Origin: Pseudomonas lurida
GTDB lineage: Bacteria > Pseudomonadota > Gammaproteobacteria > Pseudomonadales > Pseudomonadaceae
DNA length: 64,000 bases
NCBI RefSeq assembly: GCF_013522705.1
Contig: NZ_JAAMRE010000005.1
Location: forward strand, 1 to 64,000
Direction of reading: 5' to 3'
Shown here: positions 1-8,178 of the stretch, piece after piece
Position numbering within the stretch: the stretch's first letter is position 1
Layout of the letters: each line of letters begins with the position of its first letter
The notes under the pieces: model-generated
Seen by the model: the letters and a program-made list of their open reading frames with translations, nothing else
Told to the model about the DNA's origin: nothing
The model's database searches: none
Translations under genes and position numbers: made by a program

Positions 1-113
1 GCGTTGGGCTGCGAAGCAGCCCCAAAACATAGTCCCGGAGCTGCCTGGCATACTGCGACGCTCCTATTGGGGGCTGCTGCGCAGCCCAACGCGGGGCAAG
101 CCCGCTCGCCACA
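1..113. repeat. REP-type palindrome with long inverted repeat
   Basis: Bases 1-23 and 70-92 are near-perfect reverse complements (GCGTTGGGCTGCGAAGCAGC pairs with GCTGCTGCGCAGCCCAACGC). They are followed by the Pseudomonas repeat tail GGGGCAAGCCCGCTCGCCAC at 93-112. This is a dispersed extragenic palindrome of the kind seen between Pseudomonas genes. The left end may be cut by the window edge. Confidence 0.75.
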
Positions 114-337
114 GTTACAGTGTTCCTCCTTAACTGACTGGCATTAGGCCCTCGCGCCCCGTTTTTTTTGATCGCAAAAAGCTGATTTCATGACAGTTTT
201 GTTTCAATCCCCACTTTAGCTATGCGATGCTGGCGCCGAGCCCATTCGCCAACTACAGCTTAAGTACAAGACGTAGAACGGCACGCGGCAATTTTTCATT
301 GGCTCCTTCTGGAGCCCACCTACACGGGGGGCCGAGC
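114..337. other. Leader region of the Na/Pi transporter gene, no gene seen
   Basis: This stretch has no convincing coding content. An AT-richer segment at 160-225 probably carries the promoter of the downstream gene. ATGACAG at 190-196 is the reverse complement of a Pho-box half-site (CTGTCAT), but a second well-matched half is missing. I assign no operator. Confidence 0.4.
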
Positions 338-1996
338 ATGCTGACCTTGCTCAATCTGCTTTCCGCCGTGACCCTGCTCATCTGGGGCACGCACATCGTC
401 CGTACCGGCATCCTGCGGGTCTACGGTTCCAACTTGCGCCAAGTCATCGGTCAGAACATGGCCAAGCGCTGGCTGGCGTTTATCGCCGGCATTCTGGTGA
501 CGGCCATGGTGCAGAGCAGCAACGCCACGGCCATGCTGGTGACGTCGTTCGTCGGCCAGGGCCTGATGGGGCTGATGCCCGCCATGGCGACCATGCTCGG
601 TGCCGATGTGGGCACCGCCCTGATGGCACGGGTGCTCACCTTTGACCTGTCCTGGCTGTCGCCGCTGTTGATCTTCCTGGGGGTGATTTTCTTCCTGTCG
701 CGCAAACAGACGCGGGCAGGGCAGTTGGGTCGGGTGGGCATCGGCCTGGGGCTGATCATTCTGGCACTGCAGTTGATCGTCGAAGCGGCGGGGCCAATCA
801 CCCATGCCCAGGGCGTCAAAGTCATCTTTGCCTCGCTGACCGGCGACATCCTGCTCGATGCCTTGGTCGGCGCCCTGTTCGCGATGATCTCCTACTCCAG
901 CCTGGCCGCCGTGCTGCTGACCGCCACCCTCGCCGGTGCCGGTGTGATCGGCCTGCATGTGGCAATCGGTCTGGTGATCGGCGCCAATATCGGCAGCGGC
1001 GTGCTGGCGTTTCTCAGTACCAGCATGCAAAACGCAGCCGGTCGCCAAGTGGCACTCGGCAGCCTGCTGTACAAACTGATCGGCCTGTTGCTGATCATCC
1101 CGGTGCTCGACCCGCTCGTACGCTGGATGGATAACCTGGACTACAGCGCCCAGGGCATGGTCATCACCTTTCATCTGCTCTACAACGTCAGCCGCTGCCT
1201 GATCCTGCTGCCGACCATCGGCCCCATGGCGCGCCTGTGTGCCTGGTTGCTGCCCGAGCGTGAAGAGGTCAACGGCAAAGCCAAACCACGGCATCTGGAC
1301 CCTACCGCCCTCACCACCCCTAGCTTGGCGCTAGCCAACGCCGCGCGAGAAACCCTGCGCCTGGGCGACCTGATCGACAATATGCTCACCGCCATGCAGG
1401 AAGTGCTGCGCGGCAAACAGACAGCGATCACCCAGGAAATGCGCAGCCTCAGCGACGATGTCGAAGCACTCTACAGCGCCATCAAACTTTATCTGGCGCA
1501 AATGCCGCGTGAAGACCTCAGCGAACAAGACAGCCGTCGCTGGGCCGAAATCATTGAACTGTCGATCAACCTGAAGCTGGCCGGCGACTTGATCGAACGC
1601 ATGCTGCGCAAGGTCCAGCAGCAGAAAACGTCCCAGCGCCGACAATTCTCGGAGGTGGGCCTGGAAGAACTCACCGACCTGCACAGCCAGTTGATCGCCA
1701 ACCTGCGCCTGGGCCTGTCGGTGTTTCTGAGCGCCGACCCGGAAAGTGCCCGCCAGTTGCTGCGCGAGAAACGCCGCTTCCGCGCGCAGGAGCGGCGCCT
1801 GGCCCACGCCCATGTAAGCCGTCTGCAGCGCAAGATCGTACAGAGCCTGGAAACCAGTTCCCTGCACCTTGAGCTGATTGCCGACATGAAGCGTCTGAAC
1901 TCGTTGTTTTGCAGCAGTGCCTACGTCGTATTGGAAACGTCCGACACCGGCGCACTCTCGGCCGAAGATATTGCCGACATCACGCATTCCCCCTGA
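338..1996 (+). CDS. Na/Pi cotransporter family protein with PhoU-like tail
   Basis: A 552-residue inner-membrane protein of the NptA/YjbB type, predicted to move phosphate with sodium. The N-terminal ~320 residues are strongly hydrophobic and contain the QSSNAT signature (about 59-64), with a degenerate second copy (YSSLA) in the mirrored repeat. Residues ~335-552 are charged and helical, resembling the PhoU-like helical bundle found on these transporters. I chose ATG 338 because it opens directly into the first membrane helix after a G-rich Shine-Dalgarno. The in-frame ATG at 227 would add 37 polar residues with no family counterpart. The direction of transport (uptake or efflux) cannot be read from sequence. 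Confidence 0.85.
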   Translation: MLTLLNLLSAVTLLIWGTHIVRTGILRVYGSNLRQVIGQNMAKRWLAFIAGILVTAMVQSSNATAMLVTSFVGQGLMGLMPAMATMLGADVGTALMARVLTFDLSWLSPLLIFLGVIFFLSRKQTRAGQLGRVGIGLGLIILALQLIVEAAGPITHAQGVKVIFASLTGDILLDALVGALFAMISYSSLAAVLLTATLAGAGVIGLHVAIGLVIGANIGSGVLAFLSTSMQNAAGRQVALGSLLYKLIGLLLIIPVLDPLVRWMDNLDYSAQGMVITFHLLYNVSRCLILLPTIGPMARLCAWLLPEREEVNGKAKPRHLDPTALTTPSLALANAARETLRLGDLIDNMLTAMQEVLRGKQTAITQEMRSLSDDVEALYSAIKLYLAQMPREDLSEQDSRRWAEIIELSINLKLAGDLIERMLRKVQQQKTSQRRQFSEVGLEELTDLHSQLIANLRLGLSVFLSADPESARQLLREKRRFRAQERRLAHAHVSRLQRKIVQSLETSSLHLELIADMKRLNSLFCSSAYVVLETSDTGALSAEDIADITHSP

Positions 1997-2053
1997 ACGT
2001 AAGATGGCCCGTGAAGTCAGTTACAACTGACCTCACTCGCCAGGAAGCCAGTT

Positions 2054-3436
2054 ATGCGTCGCCTGTTTTTCGTCTGCCTGCTGTTGGGCGCCGCTCATGC
2101 CTTTGCCTTTGACCGCTTGCAAGTCGAGGGCTACACCTTGCCCAACGGTCTGCAATTGCTGCTCAAACCCGGCACCGAGCGCGGGCATGTGGCTATTCGC
2201 CTGGTGGTCGGCGTGGGCCTGGATGACTTCCCGTGCGAAGACAAAGAGCTGCCCCATCTGTTCGAGCACTTGCTGTTCAGCGGCATCGATGGCGGCGGCG
2301 AGGGCGACCTAGAAGAGCGCATGCAGGCCCTGGGCGGCGAATGGAACGCCTACACCAGTAATGCGGACACCACCTTCGTGATCGAGGCCCCCGCGTACAA
2401 CCAGCGCAAAGTGCTGGACCTGCTGCTGGCGATCCTCACCCGCACCGAGCTGACCGACGCCCACATCAATGCAGCCAAACAGGTGGTGGAGCGTGAGGAC
2501 GGCGGCCATTACTCACGGCTGCAACGCCTGCTTGATCGCCAGGATCTGGGCCACACCGCCAGCAACCAGCTGGCCGTCGAACTGGGGCTCAAATGCGCCG
2601 AACGTGCCGAGGTCAATCACCTGACCCGCGATCAATTGCAAACGCTACGCAAGGACTGGTACGCGCCCAATAACATGACGCTGATCATCGTCGGCGACCT
2701 CGATAAACTGCTGCCGGCCTATCTCGAGCGCACCTACGGGCAACTGACGCCGGTCGAGCCCAGCGAACATTTGCCGCTGCCGCAGATCCAGCAAACGGCC
2801 GCCAGTCATCGCGAACTGATCCACGGTTGGGTAGGCAACAGCGCCAAATTGCACTGGCTGCTGCCGGAACCGGTACTGGACGACCAACATGATGAAACCT
2901 ATGACCTGCTCAAGGACTACCTGGACTGGGCGCTGTACCGCCAGTTGCGCCTCAGGCATGGGTTGTCCTACGGCCCCTGGGCCGAGCGCGAAGTGCTCGG
3001 AGGCGTCGGCTTTCTGAGCCTGAATGCCGATCTTGAGCGCGAAAACCTCGACGAAGCCGAACAGGTGCTGCACGACCTCAAGGCGCAACTGCTCAAGGAC
3101 GGCCTGGACCCGGCCACCTTTACACGCCTGCAACAAGCGGCCATCGCCCGACAAGCCTGGGCCGTGCAGGGCAACAGCGCACTGGCCGACTACTACTGGA
3201 GTGCCGCAGGCGACTACGACAACGGCCATTTCAGCGACCCCGCCAAGCGCATCAAGGCCATCAAGCTGGACCAGGCAAACCAGGCCTTGCGCGAGCTTCT
3301 CAAGCAACCGGGCTACTGGCGCATCGAAAAGCCGCTGTTCAGTTACGACACCCTCAGTTGGAGCGGCGCAGGCCTGCTGGCACTGATGGTGATCGGCTGG
3401 GTGGGCGTGCGCCGTTATCGCAAACGGGTTGAGTAA
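2054..3436 (+). CDS. M16 family zinc metallopeptidase, membrane-anchored
   Basis: A 460-residue insulinase/pitrilysin-like peptidase. A signal peptide (1-~18, ending AHAFA) exports it. The inverted zinc motif HxxEH is intact as H68-LF-E71-H72, and the distal glutamate lies in VVEREDGG (~146-148). The second half is the inactive M16 partner domain. A C-terminal hydrophobic segment (~435-452) followed by RRYRKR would anchor it in the inner membrane with the peptidase in the periplasm. It lies 57 bases after the Na/Pi transporter. The substrate is unknown; family members degrade small peptides or process proteins. Confidence 0.85.
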   Translation: MRRLFFVCLLLGAAHAFAFDRLQVEGYTLPNGLQLLLKPGTERGHVAIRLVVGVGLDDFPCEDKELPHLFEHLLFSGIDGGGEGDLEERMQALGGEWNAYTSNADTTFVIEAPAYNQRKVLDLLLAILTRTELTDAHINAAKQVVEREDGGHYSRLQRLLDRQDLGHTASNQLAVELGLKCAERAEVNHLTRDQLQTLRKDWYAPNNMTLIIVGDLDKLLPAYLERTYGQLTPVEPSEHLPLPQIQQTAASHRELIHGWVGNSAKLHWLLPEPVLDDQHDETYDLLKDYLDWALYRQLRLRHGLSYGPWAEREVLGGVGFLSLNADLERENLDEAEQVLHDLKAQLLKDGLDPATFTRLQQAAIARQAWAVQGNSALADYYWSAAGDYDNGHFSDPAKRIKAIKLDQANQALRELLKQPGYWRIEKPLFSYDTLSWSGAGLLALMVIGWVGVRRYRKRVE

Positions 3437-3505
3437 TGAGGCACCGAACAGCAGCCTAAGACGCTATTCTGTCTAAGATTTCTCCTACACAGTGCGAACC
3501 GCCGA

Positions 3506-4537
3506 ATGCCCAACCTGACCCACTATATCCAGCGCATCCTCGAACTGATGAAGCGCTACCCAGGGGTGATTGCACTCGGCGGCTTCATCTCGGGGGTAGG
3601 CAGCTTCATTCTGGTGGACCGTCAGCAGGGGATGGCCAGCTGGATCGCCGTGATCATGCTGGTGAGCTGGCTCTGGCTGATGCTCGAGAACAGTTTTACC
3701 CAACTGTTCACCAAACTCTTCAAGCGCGAGATCCCCGAGCCCCTGCTGCGCTACGCGACCCAGATGATCCACCAGGAAAGCCTGTTTTTCGTACTGCCGT
3801 TCTTCTTCGTCACCACCGCGTGGAACAGCGGCCAATCGGTGTTCACAGGGCTGCTCGGCGCGGCAGCGCTGGTGTCGATCATCGACCCGTTGTACTACAA
3901 ATGGCTGGCGCCCAAGCGTTCACTGTTCCTGGCCCTGCACACCCTGACCCTGTTCGCCGCGCTGCTCACTGCGCTGCCGATCATCCTGCACCTGACCACC
4001 GCCGAGAGCTACAAACTCGCCCTTGGCGTGGCCATGGCGCTATCAATTCCAAGCCTGGCGGTGAGCATGCCGCTGCGCAGTCTTAAAGGTTGGGCCATGT
4101 TGCTGGGTGTTACTGCGGCCATTGGTTGTGCCGGCTGGTTCCTGCGCAGCTGGGTGCCGCCGGCCACCCTGTGGATGACAGAGGTGGCCATCAGCACCCA
4201 GCTGCAGGACCGTACGCCGGGACATGACCTCAAGGAAGTCTCCGCCGCACAACTGCGCAGCGGCGGGCTGTACGCTTATACCGCGATTAACGCGCCGCGC
4301 GGGTTGGATGAACGCATCTACCATGTGTGGAAATTCAACGGTAAGGAAGTAGACCGCATTGCCCTGGACATTCATGGCGGGCGCAAGGAAGGCTACCGTG
4401 CCTGGACCCACAAGCAGAACTTCCCGGGGGACTCGGCAGGGCGCTGGCAGGTCCAGGTATTGACCGAGGATGGACAGGTTATCGGCGTGCTGCGCTTTAA
4501 AGTCACCGACACAGCACAAACGGACAACCCACAGTAG
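3506..4537 (+). CDS. DUF5924 / DUF2914 membrane protein
   Basis: A 343-residue protein. About seven hydrophobic segments occupy residues ~20-220, and the soluble C-terminal ~110 residues fit the DUF2914 pattern (tryptophan-rich beta segments such as YHVWKFNGKEV and GRWQVQVLTEDGQVIG). The soluble part would face the periplasm. No catalytic motif is visible and no function is established for the family. It stands between the M16 peptidase and the MCE operon with 53 bases before the latter, so it may be a separate unit. Confidence 0.7.
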   Translation: MPNLTHYIQRILELMKRYPGVIALGGFISGVGSFILVDRQQGMASWIAVIMLVSWLWLMLENSFTQLFTKLFKREIPEPLLRYATQMIHQESLFFVLPFFFVTTAWNSGQSVFTGLLGAAALVSIIDPLYYKWLAPKRSLFLALHTLTLFAALLTALPIILHLTTAESYKLALGVAMALSIPSLAVSMPLRSLKGWAMLLGVTAAIGCAGWFLRSWVPPATLWMTEVAISTQLQDRTPGHDLKEVSAAQLRSGGLYAYTAINAPRGLDERIYHVWKFNGKEVDRIALDIHGGRKEGYRAWTHKQNFPGDSAGRWQVQVLTEDGQVIGVLRFKVTDTAQTDNPQ

Positions 4538-4590
4538 GCAGCTTCGTGCTATTACGTAGGGCTTTGTGAAAACAGACACGCTCGCAGCTT

Positions 4591-5739
4591 ATGACCACCC
4601 GCATCACGGCCGGCGCCGCCCATCTCGATACGTCCACCACCCCTCCGTTGCTCAGGATTACGGGGGACTGGACGCTTGCCCACTATGCGAGCCTGAAGAA
4701 GCTGTCGGACAAACTCGACGGCCAATACGATGCCGGCGCGCGTATCGACCTCAACGGGCTCGGTGCCCTGGACACCGCCGGCGCGTCGCTGCTGGTGGAA
4801 CTGCTGGGGCCGACTCGCATCGAGCAATCCGCCGAGCAGACCGATTGCAGCCTGTCCGCCGCCGACCGCGCACTGCTTAAAACGGTGTATCGCTCCCTCA
4901 ACGACTTCTGCGTGCCGGACAAAGCGCCCGAAGAAGCCACCGGTATTCAGGTGCTGGCGCGTATCGGCGCGGCCGTGGACAAGGTGTGGCAGGACAGCAA
5001 GCAACTGCTCGGCTTTATCGGCCTGATCCTCGAAACCCTGGCCCGCGGCCTGTTGCGCCCCAAACGCTGGCGCCTGACCCCGATGGTCGCTCACCTTGAA
5101 CAGGTTGGCCTGGACGCCGCGCCCATCGTGGCCTTGCTCACGTTCCTGGTAGGCGCCGTGGTGGCCTTTCTCGGCGCCACCGTGCTTAAAAGCTTCGGCG
5201 CGACAATTTTTACCGTGGACTTGGTGGCGTTCTCTTTCCTACGGGAATTCGGCGTGTTGCTGACCGCGATCCTGATCGCCGGCCGCACCGCCAGTGCGTT
5301 TACCGCGCAAATCGGTTCGATGAAAGCCAATGAAGAAATCGACGCCATCCGCACCCTGGGCCTGGACCCGATGGAGCTGCTGGTACTGCCCCGCGTGCTG
5401 GCGCTGCTGGTGGCGCTGCCGATGCTGACGTTCCTGGCGATGCTCTCGGGGATTATCGGCGGCGGCGTGGTGTGCGCCGTGGCGCTGGATATTTCGCCGG
5501 CGATGTTTCTCTCGCTGCTGCAATCGGACATTGGCGTTCAACACTTTCTGGTAGGCATGGTGAAAGCGCCGGTGTTCGCCTTCCTGATCGCCGCCATTGG
5601 CTGCCTGGAAGGATTCAAGGTCAGCGGCAGCGCCGAGTCGGTCGGTGCGCACACCACTTCCAGCGTGGTGCAATCGATCTTTGTAGTGATCGTGCTGGAT
5701 GCGGTCGCGGCGCTGTTCTTCATGGAGATGAGCTGGTGA
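4591..5739 (+). CDS. STAS-MlaE fusion: MCE-type ABC transporter permease
   Basis: A 382-residue permease of the MlaE/YrbE family, which moves phospholipids or other lipids between the membranes in an ABC/MCE complex. Classical MlaE proteins are ~260 residues. Here the extra ~110 residues at the N terminus fit a STAS domain (DLNGLGALDTAGASLLVELLG at ~50-70). The permease body (~150-382) has five to six hydrophobic helices and the family segment GSMKANEEIDAIRTLGLDP. In enteric Mla the STAS protein is the separate MlaB, so the fusion provides it in cis. The stop codon overlaps the next gene by four bases. Confidence 0.9.
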   Translation: MTTRITAGAAHLDTSTTPPLLRITGDWTLAHYASLKKLSDKLDGQYDAGARIDLNGLGALDTAGASLLVELLGPTRIEQSAEQTDCSLSAADRALLKTVYRSLNDFCVPDKAPEEATGIQVLARIGAAVDKVWQDSKQLLGFIGLILETLARGLLRPKRWRLTPMVAHLEQVGLDAAPIVALLTFLVGAVVAFLGATVLKSFGATIFTVDLVAFSFLREFGVLLTAILIAGRTASAFTAQIGSMKANEEIDAIRTLGLDPMELLVLPRVLALLVALPMLTFLAMLSGIIGGGVVCAVALDISPAMFLSLLQSDIGVQHFLVGMVKAPVFAFLIAAIGCLEGFKVSGSAESVGAHTTSSVVQSIFVVIVLDAVAALFFMEMSW

Positions 5740-6539
5740 GCCGTCTACACCGAACACCCGCCGAGGCGGTGATTGAAGTGCGCGGCCTGTGCAATCGCTT
5801 TGGCAGCCAAAGCGTGCATGAAAACCTCGACCTGGACTTGTACAAGGGCGAAATACTCGCCGTGGTCGGCGGTTCCGGCAGCGGTAAGTCAGTGCTGCTG
5901 CGCAGCATCGTCGGCCTGCGCCGGCCAAGCGAGGGTGAAGTGCGGGTGTTCGGCAAAAACCTGCCAAACCTGCCGGAACAGGAGCGTTCCCTGGTGGAAC
6001 GGCGCTTTGGTGTGTTGTTCCAGAAGGGCGCGCTGTTTTCCTCGCTGACGGTGACCGAAAACGTCGCGCTGCCGTTGATCGAGCATGCGGGCCTCAGCCG
6101 TGCCGATGCCGAGCATTTGGCCGCGGTGAAGCTGGCGCTGGCCGGGCTTCCGCTGTCGGCGGCCGACAAGTACCCGGCGTCGCTGTCCGGCGGCATGATC
6201 AAGCGCGCCGCCCTGGCCCGCGCCTTGGCGCTGGATCCGGACATCCTGTTTCTGGATGAGCCCACCGCCGGCCTCGACCCGATCGGCGCGGCGCAATTTG
6301 ACCAACTGATCCTGACCCTGCGCGACGCGTTGGGCTTGAGTGTGTTCCTGGTGACCCACGACCTGGACACGCTGTACACCATCACCGACCGCGTGGCGGT
6401 GCTGGCCCGGAAAAAAGTGCTGGTGGCCGATGCCATCGATGTCGTCTCGGAAACGGACGACGCGTGGATTCACGAATATTTCCACGGCCCCCGTGGCCGC
6501 GCGGCATTGGATGCCGCTCAATCGCTCAACGAGGTATGA
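5736..6539 (+). CDS. MlaF-like ABC transporter ATPase
   Basis: A 267-residue ATPase that would energise the MCE lipid transporter from the cytoplasm. Walker A is GGSGSGKS (~45-52). The signature is LSGGMIKRAALARAL, Walker B is DILFLDEP and the switch histidine is in VTHDLDTL. It begins with GTG at 5736, overlapping the permease stop as GTGA, which implies translational coupling. The alternative upstream reading frame is inside the permease gene and is not credible. It carries the MlaF-type LSGGM rather than the common LSGGQ. Confidence 0.92.
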   Translation: MSRLHRTPAEAVIEVRGLCNRFGSQSVHENLDLDLYKGEILAVVGGSGSGKSVLLRSIVGLRRPSEGEVRVFGKNLPNLPEQERSLVERRFGVLFQKGALFSSLTVTENVALPLIEHAGLSRADAEHLAAVKLALAGLPLSAADKYPASLSGGMIKRAALARALALDPDILFLDEPTAGLDPIGAAQFDQLILTLRDALGLSVFLVTHDLDTLYTITDRVAVLARKKVLVADAIDVVSETDDAWIHEYFHGPRGRAALDAAQSLNEV

Positions 6540-6540
6540 C

Positions 6541-7479
6541 ATGGAAACCCGAGCCCATCATGTGATGATCGGACTGTTCAGCGTGATCGTGGTGGTCGGC
6601 GCCATGCTGTTTGGCCTGTGGCTGGCCAAGTCCAGCGTCGACAGCGCGTTCCAGGACTACGAAGTGGTCTTCAACGAAGCGGTCAGCGGTCTGTCACAGG
6701 GCAGCGCGGTGCAATACAGCGGCATCAAGGTGGGTGACGTGATCAGCCTGCGCCTGGATCCCAAAGACCCGCGGCGCGTCCTCGCCCGCATTCGCCTGGC
6801 CGGGCAGACGCCGATCAAGGAAGACACTCAGGCCAAGCTCGCGCTGACCGGCATCACCGGTACCTCGATCATCCAGCTCAGCGGCGGCACGCCACAAAGC
6901 CCCGAACTCAAGGGTAAGAATGGCAATCTGCCGGAAATCATCGCCTCGCCTTCGCCCATCGCGCGCCTGCTCAATAACAGCAATGACCTGATGACCAGCA
7001 TTAATGTGCTGCTGCACAACGCCAACAGCATGTTCTCTGCGCAAAACGTCGAGCACCTGAGCAACACCCTGGCGCATTTGGAGCAAACCACAGGCGCCAT
7101 CGCCGATCAGCGTGGCGATATCAAAGTGGTGATGCAGCAACTGTTGCAGGTCAGCAAACAGGCTACGGCTGCGCTGGAGCAGACGACCGTGCTGATGCGC
7201 AATGCCAATGGCCTGCTGAACGAGCAGGGCAAGCAGGCCTTCGGCAGCGCCGAACAGGCCATGAAGTCCCTTGAGCAAAGCACTGCCACCATCAATACCT
7301 TGCTGACCAACAACAAGGATTCGGTTAACAGCGGCATGCAAGGGCTCAACGAACTGGCGCCGGCCGTGCGCGAACTGCGCGAAACCCTCGGTTCGCTGCG
7401 CGCCATCTCCCGCCGCCTGGAAGCCAACCCCAGCGGCTACCTGCTGGGCAGTGACAAGAACAAGGAGTTCACGCCATGA
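6541..7479 (+). CDS. MlaD-like MCE domain substrate-binding protein
   Basis: A 312-residue protein with one N-terminal transmembrane helix (~8-29), an MCE domain (~35-120) and a long helical tail (~150-300) rich in Q, N and T. It would sit in the periplasm, anchored to the inner membrane, as the lipid-binding ring of the transporter. The tail is longer than in E. coli MlaD (183 residues), which suggests a longer channel or contact with the outer-membrane lipoprotein encoded next. It starts one base after the ATPase stop and overlaps the lipoprotein gene by four bases. Confidence 0.9.
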   Translation: METRAHHVMIGLFSVIVVVGAMLFGLWLAKSSVDSAFQDYEVVFNEAVSGLSQGSAVQYSGIKVGDVISLRLDPKDPRRVLARIRLAGQTPIKEDTQAKLALTGITGTSIIQLSGGTPQSPELKGKNGNLPEIIASPSPIARLLNNSNDLMTSINVLLHNANSMFSAQNVEHLSNTLAHLEQTTGAIADQRGDIKVVMQQLLQVSKQATAALEQTTVLMRNANGLLNEQGKQAFGSAEQAMKSLEQSTATINTLLTNNKDSVNSGMQGLNELAPAVRELRETLGSLRAISRRLEANPSGYLLGSDKNKEFTP

Positions 7480-8087
7480 AGCGTGCATATCAACTGATCG
7501 CCCCTATGGCCCTGGTGTTGATCAGCGCGTGTTCGATCCTGCCCAAGGCCGACCCGTCCGACGTGTACCGTCTGGCGTCGGCCCAAGCCACGGCCCAAGG
7601 CACACCGGTGAGTTGGTCGCTGCGCGTGACCAAGCCGCAAACCAGCGAATTTCTCGACAGCCCACGCATTGCCGTGGTGCCCAATGGCGACTTGATCAGC
7701 AGCTATGCAAACGCGCGCTGGAGCGATCCGGCTCCCGTGCTGTTGCGCAATCGCCTGCTCGACGGCTTCCAGCGCGATGGTCGGGTAACGCTGCTCAGCA
7801 CCGACGACACCAACCTGCAGGCCGACTATGAGCTTGGCGGGCAGTTGCAGGCGTTTCAGAGTGAGTACCGAGGCCGCGCGGTGGACGTAGTGATCCGCCT
7901 CGACGCGCGATTGGTGCGAGGGAACGATCAACGGATTATTGCCAGTCGGCGCTTTGAAGTGCGCCAGCCGGTGAGCGATACCCAGGTGCCGGCGGTGGTG
8001 GCTGCTTTTGGTCAGGCTGGGGATCAGCTGAATAAGCAGGTGGTGGATTGGGTGGTGGCACAGGGCAACATGGGTGTGAAACGCTGA
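7476..8087 (+). CDS. ABC-type transport auxiliary lipoprotein (PqiC/DUF330-like)
   Basis: A 203-residue lipoprotein. The signal peptide ends in a lipobox (LISAC, Cys19), and the body resembles the PqiC/LptE-like auxiliary family (segments SPRIAVVPNGD, RWSDPAPVLLRNRLLDGF). It probably caps the MCE system at the outer membrane. The ATGA overlap with the MlaD-like gene places it in the same translationally coupled operon. The set is therefore Mla-like (permease, ATPase, MCE) with a Pqi-like lipoprotein instead of MlaC. Confidence 0.88.
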   Translation: MKRAYQLIAPMALVLISACSILPKADPSDVYRLASAQATAQGTPVSWSLRVTKPQTSEFLDSPRIAVVPNGDLISSYANARWSDPAPVLLRNRLLDGFQRDGRVTLLSTDDTNLQADYELGGQLQAFQSEYRGRAVDVVIRLDARLVRGNDQRIIASRRFEVRQPVSDTQVPAVVAAFGQAGDQLNKQVVDWVVAQGNMGVKR

Positions 8088-8091
8088 GGGC

Positions 8092-8168
8092 CTCATCGGG
8101 GGCAAGCCCCCTCCCACATTTGAATGTATTCACAGGCCAATAGGTGGGAGGAGCTTGCCCCCTATAGC
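8092..8168. repeat. REP pair (inverted)
   Basis: Two oppositely oriented copies of the CATCGGGGGCAAGCCCCCTC core (8093-8119 and 8142-8165) flank a short spacer between converging genes. Read as RNA they form a strong stem-loop, so the element may also end the MCE operon and the leftward gene that follows. Confidence 0.8.
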
Positions 8169-8178
8169 TATCTAAGCC

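Noticed and set aside
227..337. Longer N terminus for the Na/Pi transporter
   Set aside because: The extra 37 residues are polar and unlike the family; ATG 338 opens the first membrane helix.
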